From Pseudomonas gessardii (lineage in GTDB: Bacteria; Pseudomonadota; Gammaproteobacteria; Pseudomonadales; Pseudomonadaceae), in assembly GCF_001983165.1 (NCBI RefSeq), contig NZ_MNPU01000021.1:1-64000 (forward strand): DNA of 64,000 nucleotides, read 5' to 3'. This document shows, piece after piece, positions 1 through 7,558 of the stretch; position 1 is the first letter of the stretch, and each line of letters begins with the position of its first letter. The notes beneath the pieces are model-generated. The model did not search any database. It was not told where the DNA came from and saw nothing but the letters and a program-made list of their open reading frames with translations. Made by a program: the position numbers and the translations under genes.

Positions 1-2
1 AA

Positions 3-80
3 CGCCTGCCTCAGGCCAATTGCATCGAAGGCTACGAAGCGCTGCTGCCGTGGAACTGCAAACCCACAACGCCACTTTAA
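3..80 (+). CDS. tnpC: IS66-family transposase (TnpC), C-terminal 25 residues only
   Basis: Frame 3 is open from the window edge and ends at TAA (78-80). The tail contains EALLPWNCKPTTPL, which resembles the conserved LLPWN close of the IS66 DDE transposase. Everything upstream, including the catalytic DDE residues, lies outside the window. The terminator-like hairpin and the IS end follow directly, as expected for the last gene of such an element. Confidence 0.65.
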   Translation, partial: RLPQANCIEGYEALLPWNCKPTTPL

Positions 81-86
81 AACGCA

Positions 87-113
87 AAACCCCACCAGCG
101 GGAGGTGGGGTTT
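87..113 (+). terminator. Hairpin closing the IS66-type element
   Basis: A perfect inverted repeat AAACCCCACC (87-96) and GGTGGGGTTT (104-113) with a 7-nt loop follows the transposase stop. The T run is short, so it may also act as a barrier to incoming transcription rather than as a classical terminator. Confidence 0.6.
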
Positions 114-126
114 ATGGAGCGCTTAC

Positions 127-373
127 GCCCCAACAGAAAGCACGCTGCGATCTTTTTGAGCACATCCGGAAATCCGTTAACATGTGCATTCGACTGTAGA
201 AAACCTTTCAGCAACAATGGCCAGCTAAATACAACGGGCTTGTCCGCAACCGATCTTTCGATTCTATAAATAAACACCCATTCATCAGCAAAATAATCTA
301 TTCCTCTTGACCCCAGCCCCGAGATAATAATGTTGTCTGGCTTCAGCTCTTCACTTACCTCTGCAATTCTCAT
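127..373 (-). pseudogene. ginC: Third integrase of a GInt-type operon (GinC-like), truncated by the IS66-type element
   Basis: An ATG at 371-373 follows the stop of the preceding recombinase by one base, as in a translationally coupled operon. About 82 native codons remain, ending in IAACFLLG. From position 126 onward the frame runs into the insertion sequence and stops after 16 foreign residues. No domain is recognisable in the remnant, so the identity comes from its position as third gene after two tyrosine recombinases; GInt elements carry ginA-ginB-ginC plus a small ginD. The rest of the gene should lie left of the IS outside the window. It is presumably non-functional. Confidence 0.5.
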
Positions 374-374
374 A

Positions 375-2006
375 CTAATAAACCAACGGTATGTCTGGAA
401 TTGTATCCACGAGCAAAAGGGCCTGATCAGTTACTTCTGGAAGTACCTGAGGGATAATTTCCTTGGTTATGATCTCTAACGTAGTTCGAAACTCTGCATC
501 ATACCTAAGCATTAGATCCGCACTGAGATGACTATCTTTCTCCATTTTTTCTAGGCACTGTCTTGTCTTGAGGAGACGAGCTATATAGACAGGGTCATCC
601 TTAATAATTATTGCATTCTTGCAGGTCGCACAACTGGTAAATTCTAAACATGGCTTTCCACGTCTAGACTCACCTATCGTTCCGTCAAGGGGAGATGCAC
701 ATGTTAATCCAAAAACAGTTATATACGGATCTGCCAATGTAGATGTATTCGACGCAATTAAATTTATCATTTGGCCTTGAAAATGAGATAACCGTTCAAA
801 GCTATTCTGAACTGACGCTTTATCCTTCAAATACAACGATGTGGTTCTTTGGCTTTTATGCTGCAAAAATTCTGAAACCACTTTTGTTGACTTATATTCG
901 CGTCTGATAAGCGATGCGACGGCCTTTCTTATATCACTAAATGTGAAATATTTCAGAACGTGCAGATTTCTAAAATCTTTAAGTTGATTATGAAGACTTT
1001 GAACAGACACACGCCTGGATATTTCTCCGGTACGGACGATGAATAGCAACTCTTTATCGCACGGCTGTGCTAAAGGCCGAATTGAATTCGTCAGCGCTTT
1101 AATGAGATCTACCAACGCCGGCACAGCGAATTTTCCACTCTTTAGAAACGGTAATGATTGTTCCTTCTGAGCTCGAGGCTTGTTCCAAGAAAAATACACC
1201 ATCGTGTCGTCGGTTGGATGTGGCTCAATACATTCAACATTAACTTCCATCAATGCCATCGGGTTAGCAGCGGACTCAACCATCATCAACAAATATATAG
1301 GTAAGCAAGTTCGCATGGTCAACTCACGGAATTTAGATAGACGCCTCAAGCCAGACGCCCCTAACCTCCCTTGATGCATTTCACCCATCTGTAACTGAGT
1401 CCAAACACCTTGCCCTTCTAAACGGATGAGCCTTCTAAGTGCCAGTATAGAGCAGCTATCTAAGTCAGGATGGGAGATTGCTTCCCCTTTTTCCACTTGC
1501 CGCCGAACATCTATAGCGATTTGTATCTCCGCTATTTCTCTTTTGCATACCTCGACTATTTTATTTAATTCCTTCGCAGAGATATCATTATCTCTGAGTG
1601 AAACCTCTTCCCTCACAAACCTCATAAAAGGATACTCTTGTATATTCCAAAGAGTACCTACAGAGGCTTCAGCAACGCATCTAACAATTTTTGCCGCAAA
1701 ATTATAATGGGTGCCGTTTGTTTTGCGTAGCCTCGAATTTTCATTTAGTGATTTTGCGTATTGCTCCAGAAAATTTGTACGATCATCATCTGTGCGCACA
1801 TTGACATCTGATAGAAAAGACATAAAGTCTTTAGTAGACCTCCAGGCTTGATGCCTACTTCGACTATTATAATGACCTGTTAACTCTTCGAACGCATTTC
1901 TTAGGTCTATGGATATCTGTGTATGTAGATTAGCTAGACTAAAATCAAAATTTTCATACCGCTGTCGATTGTGATCAAAAAACGTAGCTAAAATTTCATT
2001 CCTCAT
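375..2006 (-). CDS. ginB: Large atypical tyrosine recombinase (GinB-like), 543 aa
   Basis: This is a phage-integrase-type protein. The C-terminal half has FSDIRKAVAS and then FLQHKSQRTTSLYL, which match box II and the H...TT..Y box III of tyrosine recombinases. The histidine normally two residues before the box II arginine is not seen and I find no clear box I arginine, so catalysis may differ or depend on a partner. After the tyrosine comes a cysteine cluster (CLEFTSCATCKN, near residue 455) that could bind zinc. The ATG at 2006 follows AGGTGG and overlaps the upstream gene by 11 nt. Codon use is AT-rich compared with the core genome. The family match is to the three-integrase operon of GInt islands. 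Confidence 0.65.
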   Translation of the reverse strand: MRNEILATFFDHNRQRYENFDFSLANLHTQISIDLRNAFEELTGHYNSRSRHQAWRSTKDFMSFLSDVNVRTDDDRTNFLEQYAKSLNENSRLRKTNGTHYNFAAKIVRCVAEASVGTLWNIQEYPFMRFVREEVSLRDNDISAKELNKIVEVCKREIAEIQIAIDVRRQVEKGEAISHPDLDSCSILALRRLIRLEGQGVWTQLQMGEMHQGRLGASGLRRLSKFRELTMRTCLPIYLLMMVESAANPMALMEVNVECIEPHPTDDTMVYFSWNKPRAQKEQSLPFLKSGKFAVPALVDLIKALTNSIRPLAQPCDKELLFIVRTGEISRRVSVQSLHNQLKDFRNLHVLKYFTFSDIRKAVASLIRREYKSTKVVSEFLQHKSQRTTSLYLKDKASVQNSFERLSHFQGQMINLIASNTSTLADPYITVFGLTCASPLDGTIGESRRGKPCLEFTSCATCKNAIIIKDDPVYIARLLKTRQCLEKMEKDSHLSADLMLRYDAEFRTTLEIITKEIIPQVLPEVTDQALLLVDTIPDIPLVY

Positions 2007-3147
2007 TAGCACCACCTAACACTGCCGCGTATTTCTCCAAGATTCCCAGCACCTCAACGTGACTACCGGAAATTCTCTCAAGATAGCTCTGGGTGGTGTC
2101 AGAACTTGAGTGGCCTAATAGCCCCTGAACTATCTTTACGTGATCTATCCCCAAGTTTTGTGCCGCCTTAAACAATTGCCGCTCCATGAAAGTTGCAAAA
2201 GTCGTTCTCGCTTGATGTGGGTGAGAGTTTATACTTAATTGCTTGCATGCACGCTTGTAAGCTGCGTAGTAACACGACCTTGTTACCGGCGCGCCTTTTT
2301 CATTAATGAAGAATAACGTCTCATCAACTAACCATGGAGACGACTTCATTTGGTTTAACGTACGAACCACATCCGCATACATATTTGTTTCAGTTAACAG
2401 AGCCCGCGCGACGTATGCCTTTTGGATTTTTCCACCTTTCGCCAAAACCTCGATGAATCCATCGGATGAGCGAAGGTTCAGAAGCTCTATCTGGGAGCTT
2501 TTAATACTCAATACACTGCCGACCCTAAGGCCTGTGGTAAGAGTCCATGCAAATATCACACGGTGTACGCCTCGCAAATGTTGCATAAGTCTTAAGCTAG
2601 AATCTTGAGTAAGTGCTCTTGGTCTTTTTTTTGTGGACTTAACGCGGACCTTTCTGACTCTCATTTGATTTAGCTTGTAAGCGTAAACACTCTGATCCGC
2701 ACTCCCTTCACGAATTTTTTTCGCCCAATAGAACTTATAAAATTCGTAGACAACAGCAAGTCTTAAATTTATGGTTGCTGCGCTGAGGGGTGTTCTACCA
2801 TCATCTTTCGACTTCATTGAGTTTCTATATAAAGCTATATCCCTAGCGTCAGCATAGGGCCAGTCCACCTTAGATAGGGCCGTATATTTCAACCAACTTA
2901 GAATACACTCAGCATAAGTCTTCACGGTTTTATCTGATTTATAATATTCCGAGAAAAACGATTTTTCATATAGAAATTCGTGCATCTCCCGAACTACCTC
3001 ACCGCGCACCTCATCGAAAATCAAAGGTATGGGATAATTCGATACCGACCTTTTTTCTTTTTCAGTTATCAACGCATCCAGCCCCGCAGCTCGGACTGTG
3101 TCTTGAACCGATGAGAAAGCTTTTTTGCTGGGCCATAGAAGCAACAT
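1996..3147 (-). CDS. ginA: Tyrosine site-specific recombinase (GinA-like), 383 aa
   Basis: All catalytic elements of a tyrosine recombinase are visible: R208 in TGLRVGS, a candidate lysine K240, H311-x-x-R314 in HPHQARTTFA, H346 in GLLGHSSSDTT, and nucleophile Y355. The N-terminal 130 residues form a SAM-like core-binding domain. A very strong ribosome site (AGGAGGG) lies 5 nt before the ATG. The gene starts about 45 bp from the island-comM junction and reads away from it into the island, the position of ginA in GInt elements. It would catalyse integration or excision at comM with its operon partners. It is AT-rich compared with neighbouring chromosomal genes. Confidence 0.75.
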   Translation of the reverse strand: MLLLWPSKKAFSSVQDTVRAAGLDALITEKEKRSVSNYPIPLIFDEVRGEVVREMHEFLYEKSFFSEYYKSDKTVKTYAECILSWLKYTALSKVDWPYADARDIALYRNSMKSKDDGRTPLSAATINLRLAVVYEFYKFYWAKKIREGSADQSVYAYKLNQMRVRKVRVKSTKKRPRALTQDSSLRLMQHLRGVHRVIFAWTLTTGLRVGSVLSIKSSQIELLNLRSSDGFIEVLAKGGKIQKAYVARALLTETNMYADVVRTLNQMKSSPWLVDETLFFINEKGAPVTRSCYYAAYKRACKQLSINSHPHQARTTFATFMERQLFKAAQNLGIDHVKIVQGLLGHSSSDTTQSYLERISGSHVEVLGILEKYAAVLGGANEE

Positions 3148-3157
3148 GCGAACCCTC

Positions 3158-3172
3158 CTGCTACGTACGCAG
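3158..3172. other. Inverted repeat at the island edge, possible recombinase binding site
   Basis: CTGCTACGTACGCAG is an imperfect palindrome (CTGC/GCAG arms around TACGTA) between the ginA start codon and the comM junction. It overlaps the ginA ribosome-binding region. Tyrosine recombinases bind short inverted arms around the crossover, so this is a candidate att-proximal site. No second copy can be checked because the other island end is outside the window. Confidence 0.3.
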
Positions 3173-3189
3173 TGTAGCCAATGATTCTA

Positions 3190-3780
3190 ATGCCGGAATT
3201 TGATCGCAAGGTGCTGGAGGTGCTGCGCGAACCGTTGGAGTCCGGCCATATCGTGATTTCCCGCGCCCGCGACCGCGTAAGTTTCCCGGCACGCTTTCAA
3301 CTGGTGGCGGCGATGAACCCCTGCCCCTGCGGCTATATGGGCGAACCCAGCGGGCGCTGTCGGTGCACGCCGGAACAGATCCAGCGCTATCGCAACAAAC
3401 TCTCCGGGCCGTTGCTGGACCGGATTGATTTGCACCTGACTGTGGCCCGGGAAAGCACCGCACTGAACCCGGCCAAACAAACCGGCAATGACACGGCCAG
3501 CGCATCGACCCTCGTCGCCAACGCCCGGGATCGCCAGCAACAACGCCAGGGCTGTGCAAATGCATTCCTCGATCTACCTGGATTGCGGCGCCACTGCGGG
3601 CTATCAAAAGCCGATGAAGGCTGGCTGGAAACCGCCTGCGAGCGCCTGACCTTGTCGTTGCGCGCCGCTCATCGGCTACTCAAGGTCGCACGCACCCTGG
3701 CAGACCTGGAACAAGCAGACGCCATCGCTCGCCATCATTTGGCCGAAGCCTTGCAGTACCGGCCAGCCGCCGTGAGTTAG
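3190..3780 (+). pseudogene. comM: comM 3' fragment (YifB/Mg-chelatase-like AAA+ protein), 5' part separated by the island
   Basis: From PEFDRKVLEVLREPLESG onward the protein matches the second half of ComM/YifB: the AAA+ segment with VAAMNPCPCGYMGE, the sensor region LSGPLLDRIDLH, and the C-terminal Mg-chelatase-like helical domain. Homology begins at 3193; the preceding codons are island sequence, so roughly the first 300 residues including Walker A must lie beyond the island. ComM is a hexameric branch-migration helicase that extends heteroduplex DNA during natural transformation. The split allele is expected to be inactive. comM is a known island target in other bacteria. Confidence 0.85.
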
Positions 3781-4361
3781 AGATCCCTGGGCAAATCCAG
3801 CAGCAGCCCCGCCACCTCCATCACCTCATCCAGCACCGCTTGCGCCGATTCGACAGAGGGTTTGAGCAGCAGGTCATCGGTATACCCCATCGTCACGGCA
3901 AAGATCTGCCGGGCCGCGCGGCTGGATGAGTCACAGCGGAACACCCCGGCGGCGATCCCTCGCTCGATCACTTCGGCGAGCATGGCTTGCCACTGGGCAT
4001 TGACCAGCAGATACGCCTGGGCCAGTTCCGCGTCGTGCATCGCTTCATCCCAGGCGTCCAGCCAGAGTGCCCAGCCGGCGTCGGCGGTACAGGGCAAGCA
4101 ACCCCTCAGGAAGCCCACCAAGGCCTCAAGCGGCGGCGCTTCTGCCAATGGTGCGCGCACTTCGTCCAATTGCTCATTGGCAAAGCAGACAAAGGCTTCG
4201 CGGCGCAGTTCTTTCCAGTCGCTGAAGTAGTGATACACGTGGCTGCGGGACAAGCCGGCATGCTCCGCCAGGTCGCGGGTGGAAACATCGGCAAACCCCT
4301 TGCTGCGAAACAGCTCCAAGGCAGCGGCAATGATCTGGTCTTTACGGTCGATACGCGACAT
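3777..4361 (-). CDS. TetR/AcrR-family transcriptional repressor, 194 aa
   Basis: The N-terminus carries a TetR helix-turn-helix (STRDLAEHAGLSRSHVYHYF, residues about 25-45), followed by an all-helical ligand-binding domain. The start at 4361 is preferred because AAGGA precedes it; the upstream in-frame codons run through the operator region. The stop overlaps the comM stop in convergent orientation. The gene is divergent from the membrane protein at 4475, and two palindromes fill the space between them, so it very likely represses both itself and that gene. The inducer is unknown. Confidence 0.85.
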   Translation of the reverse strand: MSRIDRKDQIIAAALELFRSKGFADVSTRDLAEHAGLSRSHVYHYFSDWKELRREAFVCFANEQLDEVRAPLAEAPPLEALVGFLRGCLPCTADAGWALWLDAWDEAMHDAELAQAYLLVNAQWQAMLAEVIERGIAAGVFRCDSSSRAARQIFAVTMGYTDDLLLKPSVESAQAVLDEVMEVAGLLLDLPRDL

Positions 4362-4405
4362 GGGCCATTCCTTACGGGCACCACCAGATAAGTGGCGCTT
4401 GCTTT

Positions 4406-4421
4406 TTGAGCGACTGCTCAA
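4406..4421. promoter_or_regulatory. TetR operator palindrome 1
   Basis: TTGAGCGACTGCTCAA has perfect TTGAGC/GCTCAA arms. It lies in the divergent region between the TetR gene and the ABC-type membrane gene, 22 bp centre to centre from a second, near-identical palindrome. Confidence 0.75.
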
Positions 4422-4427
4422 AGATAC

Positions 4428-4443
4428 TTGAGCGGTCGCTCAA
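4428..4443. promoter_or_regulatory. TetR operator palindrome 2
   Basis: TTGAGCGGTCGCTCAA is palindromic over TTGAGCG/CGCTCAA and shares its outer arms with the copy at 4406-4421. Two equally spaced sites about two helical turns apart suggest two repressor dimers on the same face of the DNA. Confidence 0.75.
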
Positions 4444-4474
4444 TAGTAGCGCCTATTACTCCTTTGGTGCACCC

Positions 4475-5386
4475 ATGCCATCCACAACGCCACACATCCT
4501 GATCGAAGAAAGCAAGAAAATCGGCCAGCAATCGGCCAGCCAAACCCTCAAGGCAATTGCCAAGGCTTATCCCGGCAAGCTGTTCTGCACACTGTCATTG
4601 GTCGCGCTGGAAAACGCACTGCTGCTGGCCTATCCCCTGTTTGCCGGTTTCGCCGTGGACTCGATCCTGCGTGGCGATGCCGGCAGTGCCTTGTTATATG
4701 CGGCCGTGGTGATGGCTTTCTGGGTAGTCGGCGCCGCACGCCGGGCGCTGGATACCCGCACCTTCACGCGGATCTACGCCGATCTTGCCGTACCGGTGAT
4801 TCTCAACCAGCGCCTACAAAACCACAGCACATCAAAGGCCGCCGCGCGGGTGGTGCTGGCGCGGGACTTTGTCGATTTTTTCGAGAAGCATGTGCCGGTG
4901 ATCGCAACGGCCCTGGTCTCCATCGTTGGCGCGGCAGTGATGCTACTGGTGATTGAACCTTGGGTTGGCCTGGCCTGCTTCGCCGCACTGCTGCTGTGCA
5001 TCACCCTGCTGCCGCGCTTTGCCCGTCGTAACGAGCAATTGCACGAACGGTTGAATAACCGCCTGGAGAAAGAGATTGGCCTGGTGGAAAAGGTTGGCGC
5101 CCAGACGTTGCGACGCCATTACCAACTGCTGTCACACCTGCGCATCTGGCTGTCGGACCGCGAAGCTGCCGCCTATCTGTTTCTCGGCGCGCTGGCAGCG
5201 CTGCTGTTCATCGTTGCGATCAGCCAACTGGCCTTGTCGCCAGCGGTCAAGGCAGGCCATGTCTACGCGGTGATGACGTACCTGTGGACCTTCGTCGGCA
5301 GCCTCGACGAAGCGCCAGGGATGGTCGATCAACTGGCGCGGCTCAAGGACATCGGCAAACGGGTGGACCCTGGGCTCGGGACTTGA
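4475..5386 (+). CDS. ABC-transporter six-transmembrane-domain protein lacking an ATPase domain, 303 aa
   Basis: Hydrophobic segments near residues 35-55, 65-85, 140-160, 165-185 and 235-255, with charged connecting helices, follow the layout of an exporter-type ABC transmembrane domain. The protein stops there; no Walker A, signature or Walker B motif follows, and the next gene is on the other strand. It fits the known ABC_membrane_3-type family of stand-alone six-TM proteins, so this need not be a truncation. The start at ATG 4475 clears both operators. Control by the divergent TetR is likely. Substrate and ATPase partner are unknown. Confidence 0.7.
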   Translation: MPSTTPHILIEESKKIGQQSASQTLKAIAKAYPGKLFCTLSLVALENALLLAYPLFAGFAVDSILRGDAGSALLYAAVVMAFWVVGAARRALDTRTFTRIYADLAVPVILNQRLQNHSTSKAAARVVLARDFVDFFEKHVPVIATALVSIVGAAVMLLVIEPWVGLACFAALLLCITLLPRFARRNEQLHERLNNRLEKEIGLVEKVGAQTLRRHYQLLSHLRIWLSDREAAAYLFLGALAALLFIVAISQLALSPAVKAGHVYAVMTYLWTFVGSLDEAPGMVDQLARLKDIGKRVDPGLGT

Positions 5387-7369
5387 TCAGCCTTGCCGAA
5401 ACCGATCCACCTCCTGCCGTAACCCCGCCGCCAACGTCTCCAGTTCCCTGGCGGTAATCGCCAGGTTCGACACCACTTCACGCTGCTCGCTATTGGCCAG
5501 GGCAATGCTCTGCAGGTTACTGCTGAGCAAGGTCGCTGTGCTGCTCTGCTCCTGGGTCGCGGTGGTAATCGCGGCAAACTGCTGCCCCGCCGAACGGCTT
5601 TGTTCGTCGATGCGCGCCAGGGCCGCAGCCACGTCGGCGTTGCGCGACAAGCCTTCCTGCATCAGTTCATTGCCCTGCTCCATGGTGCTGATGGCATTGC
5701 CGGTTTCCAGCTGGATGCTCTGGATCATCCCGGAAATCTCGTCGGTGGCCTGGCGGGTGCGCGAGGCCAGGTTGCGCACTTCATCGGCGACTACGGCAAA
5801 CCCACGCCCCTGTTCCCCGGCCCGTGCCGCCTCGATGGCGGCATTGAGCGCCAGCAGGTTGGTCTGCTCGGCAATCGCGGTGATCACGCCGACGATGCCG
5901 CCGATTTCCTGGGAGCGCTGGCCCAGGGTATTGATCACCGTGGCCGTGCTGTTGAGTGCCGTGGCGATATGCTCCAGGGACGACGACGCCTCCTGCATCG
6001 AGTGGCGGCCGATGCGGGTCTGCTGGGCATTTTCCTGGGCCAGGCGTTCGGTATTGCCCATGTTGTCGGCAATGTTCAACGAGGTGGCGCTGAACTCCTC
6101 CACCGCGCCGGCCATGCTGGTGATCTCGCCGGATTGCTGCTCCATGCCCTCATAAGCGCCTCCCGACAGGCCCGACAGTGCCTGGGCGCGGCTGTTGACC
6201 TCCTCGGCCGCCTTGCGGATGTGCGACACCATGGTCGACAGGGCTTCGCCCATCTGGTTGAAACTGCGCGCCAGTTGACCGATTTCGTCATGGCTGGACA
6301 CGTTCAACCGCGCACTCAAATCACCGGCACCCAGGGCCTGCGCCTGGCGCACCAGATCGCCCAGGGGCTGGAGTTTGCTGCGCAGCAACCAGACCGCCGC
6401 GCCCACCGCCAACAACATCGCCAGCACACTGCCGATCACCAGGCGGATGCCCACCGCCCAGGTCACCGCACGGATCTCGGCCTTGGGCATGCTCGCCACT
6501 ACCGACCACGGGCCACCGTCAAACGGCACGGCAACGCTGTAGAAGTCTTCGCCCTGGTCGCTCCAGAAACGTCCCTGGCCGGGCGTCTGCGCCAGCGCCA
6601 GGATCAGCGGAACCGCCTGCTCCAGGGCCTGTACGCCGGCGGGCGGCACCAGCCAGTGTTTTTGCTCGTCCAGCAGCGCCAGCGAGCCGGTCTGGCCAAT
6701 GCGGAAACGCTTGAGGTTGGCGAACTGGGCATTCTGCGCATCGGTGTAGTCAAAACCGATAAACAGCACCGCAATCACCTGGCCGCTGGCATCGCGCACC
6801 GGGCTGTATTGGGTCATGTAGGAACGCTCGAACAGCACCGCACGGCCAATGTAGCTCTGCCCGGCAAGCAGACGCTGGTAGGCCGGGCCTTGGCGATCCA
6901 GCACGGTGCCGATGGCGCGGTTGCCGTCTTGCTTGGTCAGGGAGGTGCTGATGCGAATAAAGTCTTCGCCGCTGCGCACAAACACCGTGGCCACGCCACC
7001 GGACATCTGCTTGAACTCATCGACCTCATCGAAGTTGTTGTTCAGCACTTGATCGCCCAGGTACAGGCTTGGCGTCTGCACCCCGGCCACACTCACCCGT
7101 TGCTCGGGACGCACGCGCAACCCGGCGGCGAAGCGCTGTTCAAACAGCCCGCTCAAACGCTGGGTGCTCTCGCGCAAGGTGCTGTGGAAGGTATTGAGTT
7201 GGTCGGCGAGCAAGCGCGCTTCGCTGGCCAGGTGTTCTTCACGGGTCTGCAGGTTGGCTGAATCCAGGGACCGTAGGGCAAACACGGTACTGCCGCTGAT
7301 CACGACAGCCAAGATGACCGCCAGGGCAATGCCCAGCTGCGAAGCGATGCGGGCGCGGGGTTGAGACAT
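5387..7369 (-). CDS. Methyl-accepting chemotaxis protein with periplasmic Cache-type sensor, 660 aa
   Basis: A first membrane helix (about residues 10-32) leads into a roughly 270-residue periplasmic domain of fused single-Cache type, with GQSYIGRAVLF and GFDYTDAQNAQF. A second membrane helix near 310-330, a HAMP domain and a cytoplasmic signalling domain follow. The hairpin tip IAEQTNLLALNAAIEAARAG, the CheA/CheW contact, is intact. The start at 7369 has AGGAG 7 nt upstream, and the longer frame lacks one. No CheB/CheR-tethering pentapeptide is seen at the C-terminus. The ligand is unknown; related Cache sensors bind small organic acids or amines. Confidence 0.9.
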   Translation of the reverse strand: MSQPRARIASQLGIALAVILAVVISGSTVFALRSLDSANLQTREEHLASEARLLADQLNTFHSTLRESTQRLSGLFEQRFAAGLRVRPEQRVSVAGVQTPSLYLGDQVLNNNFDEVDEFKQMSGGVATVFVRSGEDFIRISTSLTKQDGNRAIGTVLDRQGPAYQRLLAGQSYIGRAVLFERSYMTQYSPVRDASGQVIAVLFIGFDYTDAQNAQFANLKRFRIGQTGSLALLDEQKHWLVPPAGVQALEQAVPLILALAQTPGQGRFWSDQGEDFYSVAVPFDGGPWSVVASMPKAEIRAVTWAVGIRLVIGSVLAMLLAVGAAVWLLRSKLQPLGDLVRQAQALGAGDLSARLNVSSHDEIGQLARSFNQMGEALSTMVSHIRKAAEEVNSRAQALSGLSGGAYEGMEQQSGEITSMAGAVEEFSATSLNIADNMGNTERLAQENAQQTRIGRHSMQEASSSLEHIATALNSTATVINTLGQRSQEIGGIVGVITAIAEQTNLLALNAAIEAARAGEQGRGFAVVADEVRNLASRTRQATDEISGMIQSIQLETGNAISTMEQGNELMQEGLSRNADVAAALARIDEQSRSAGQQFAAITTATQEQSSTATLLSSNLQSIALANSEQREVVSNLAITARELETLAAGLRQEVDRFRQG

Positions 7370-7558
7370 GACAGCTCCTGGCCGAGGCCCGGATCGTCCT
7401 GATCCCATAGCACTAATCGGCGGATTTCTTGGATTGGAGGGCACGCTGAGCCACAACGAATGGCCACTGCGACACACCTACTTCGGCGGCCAGAATCAAT
7501 ACTTGAGCAAATCACAGAGGTATTACTCAAGTGCATTGTTTGCGCAGGCTGCATCGAT

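Larger units (their letters stand above)
1..126 (+). mobile_element. Right end of an IS66-family insertion sequence (partial)
   Basis: The left edge holds the last part of an IS66-type element: the transposase tail, a strong hairpin, and a terminus ending at 126. Read on the minus strand the terminus begins GTAAGCGCTCC, which fits the GTAAGCG ends I associate with IS66-family elements. The sequence beyond 126 belongs to a recombinase gene on the other strand, so the element is inserted into that gene. IS66 insertions normally duplicate 8 bp, so GCCCCAAC (127-134) should recur at the left end outside this window. Family assignment rests on the protein tail and the terminus only. Confidence 0.65.

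Noticed and set aside
3161..3607. Minus-strand frames over the comM remnant
   Set aside because: Proline/arginine-rich shadow sequence; comM homology on the plus strand explains the region.
4475..5386. Truncated ABC exporter pseudogene
   Set aside because: The frame ends with a normal stop, the divergent TetR and operators are intact, and stand-alone six-TM ABC proteins are a known family.
5600..7261. 553-codon open frame antisense to the chemoreceptor
   Set aside because: Histidine/arginine/glutamine-rich shadow sequence; the minus-strand MCP has clear HAMP and signalling motifs.
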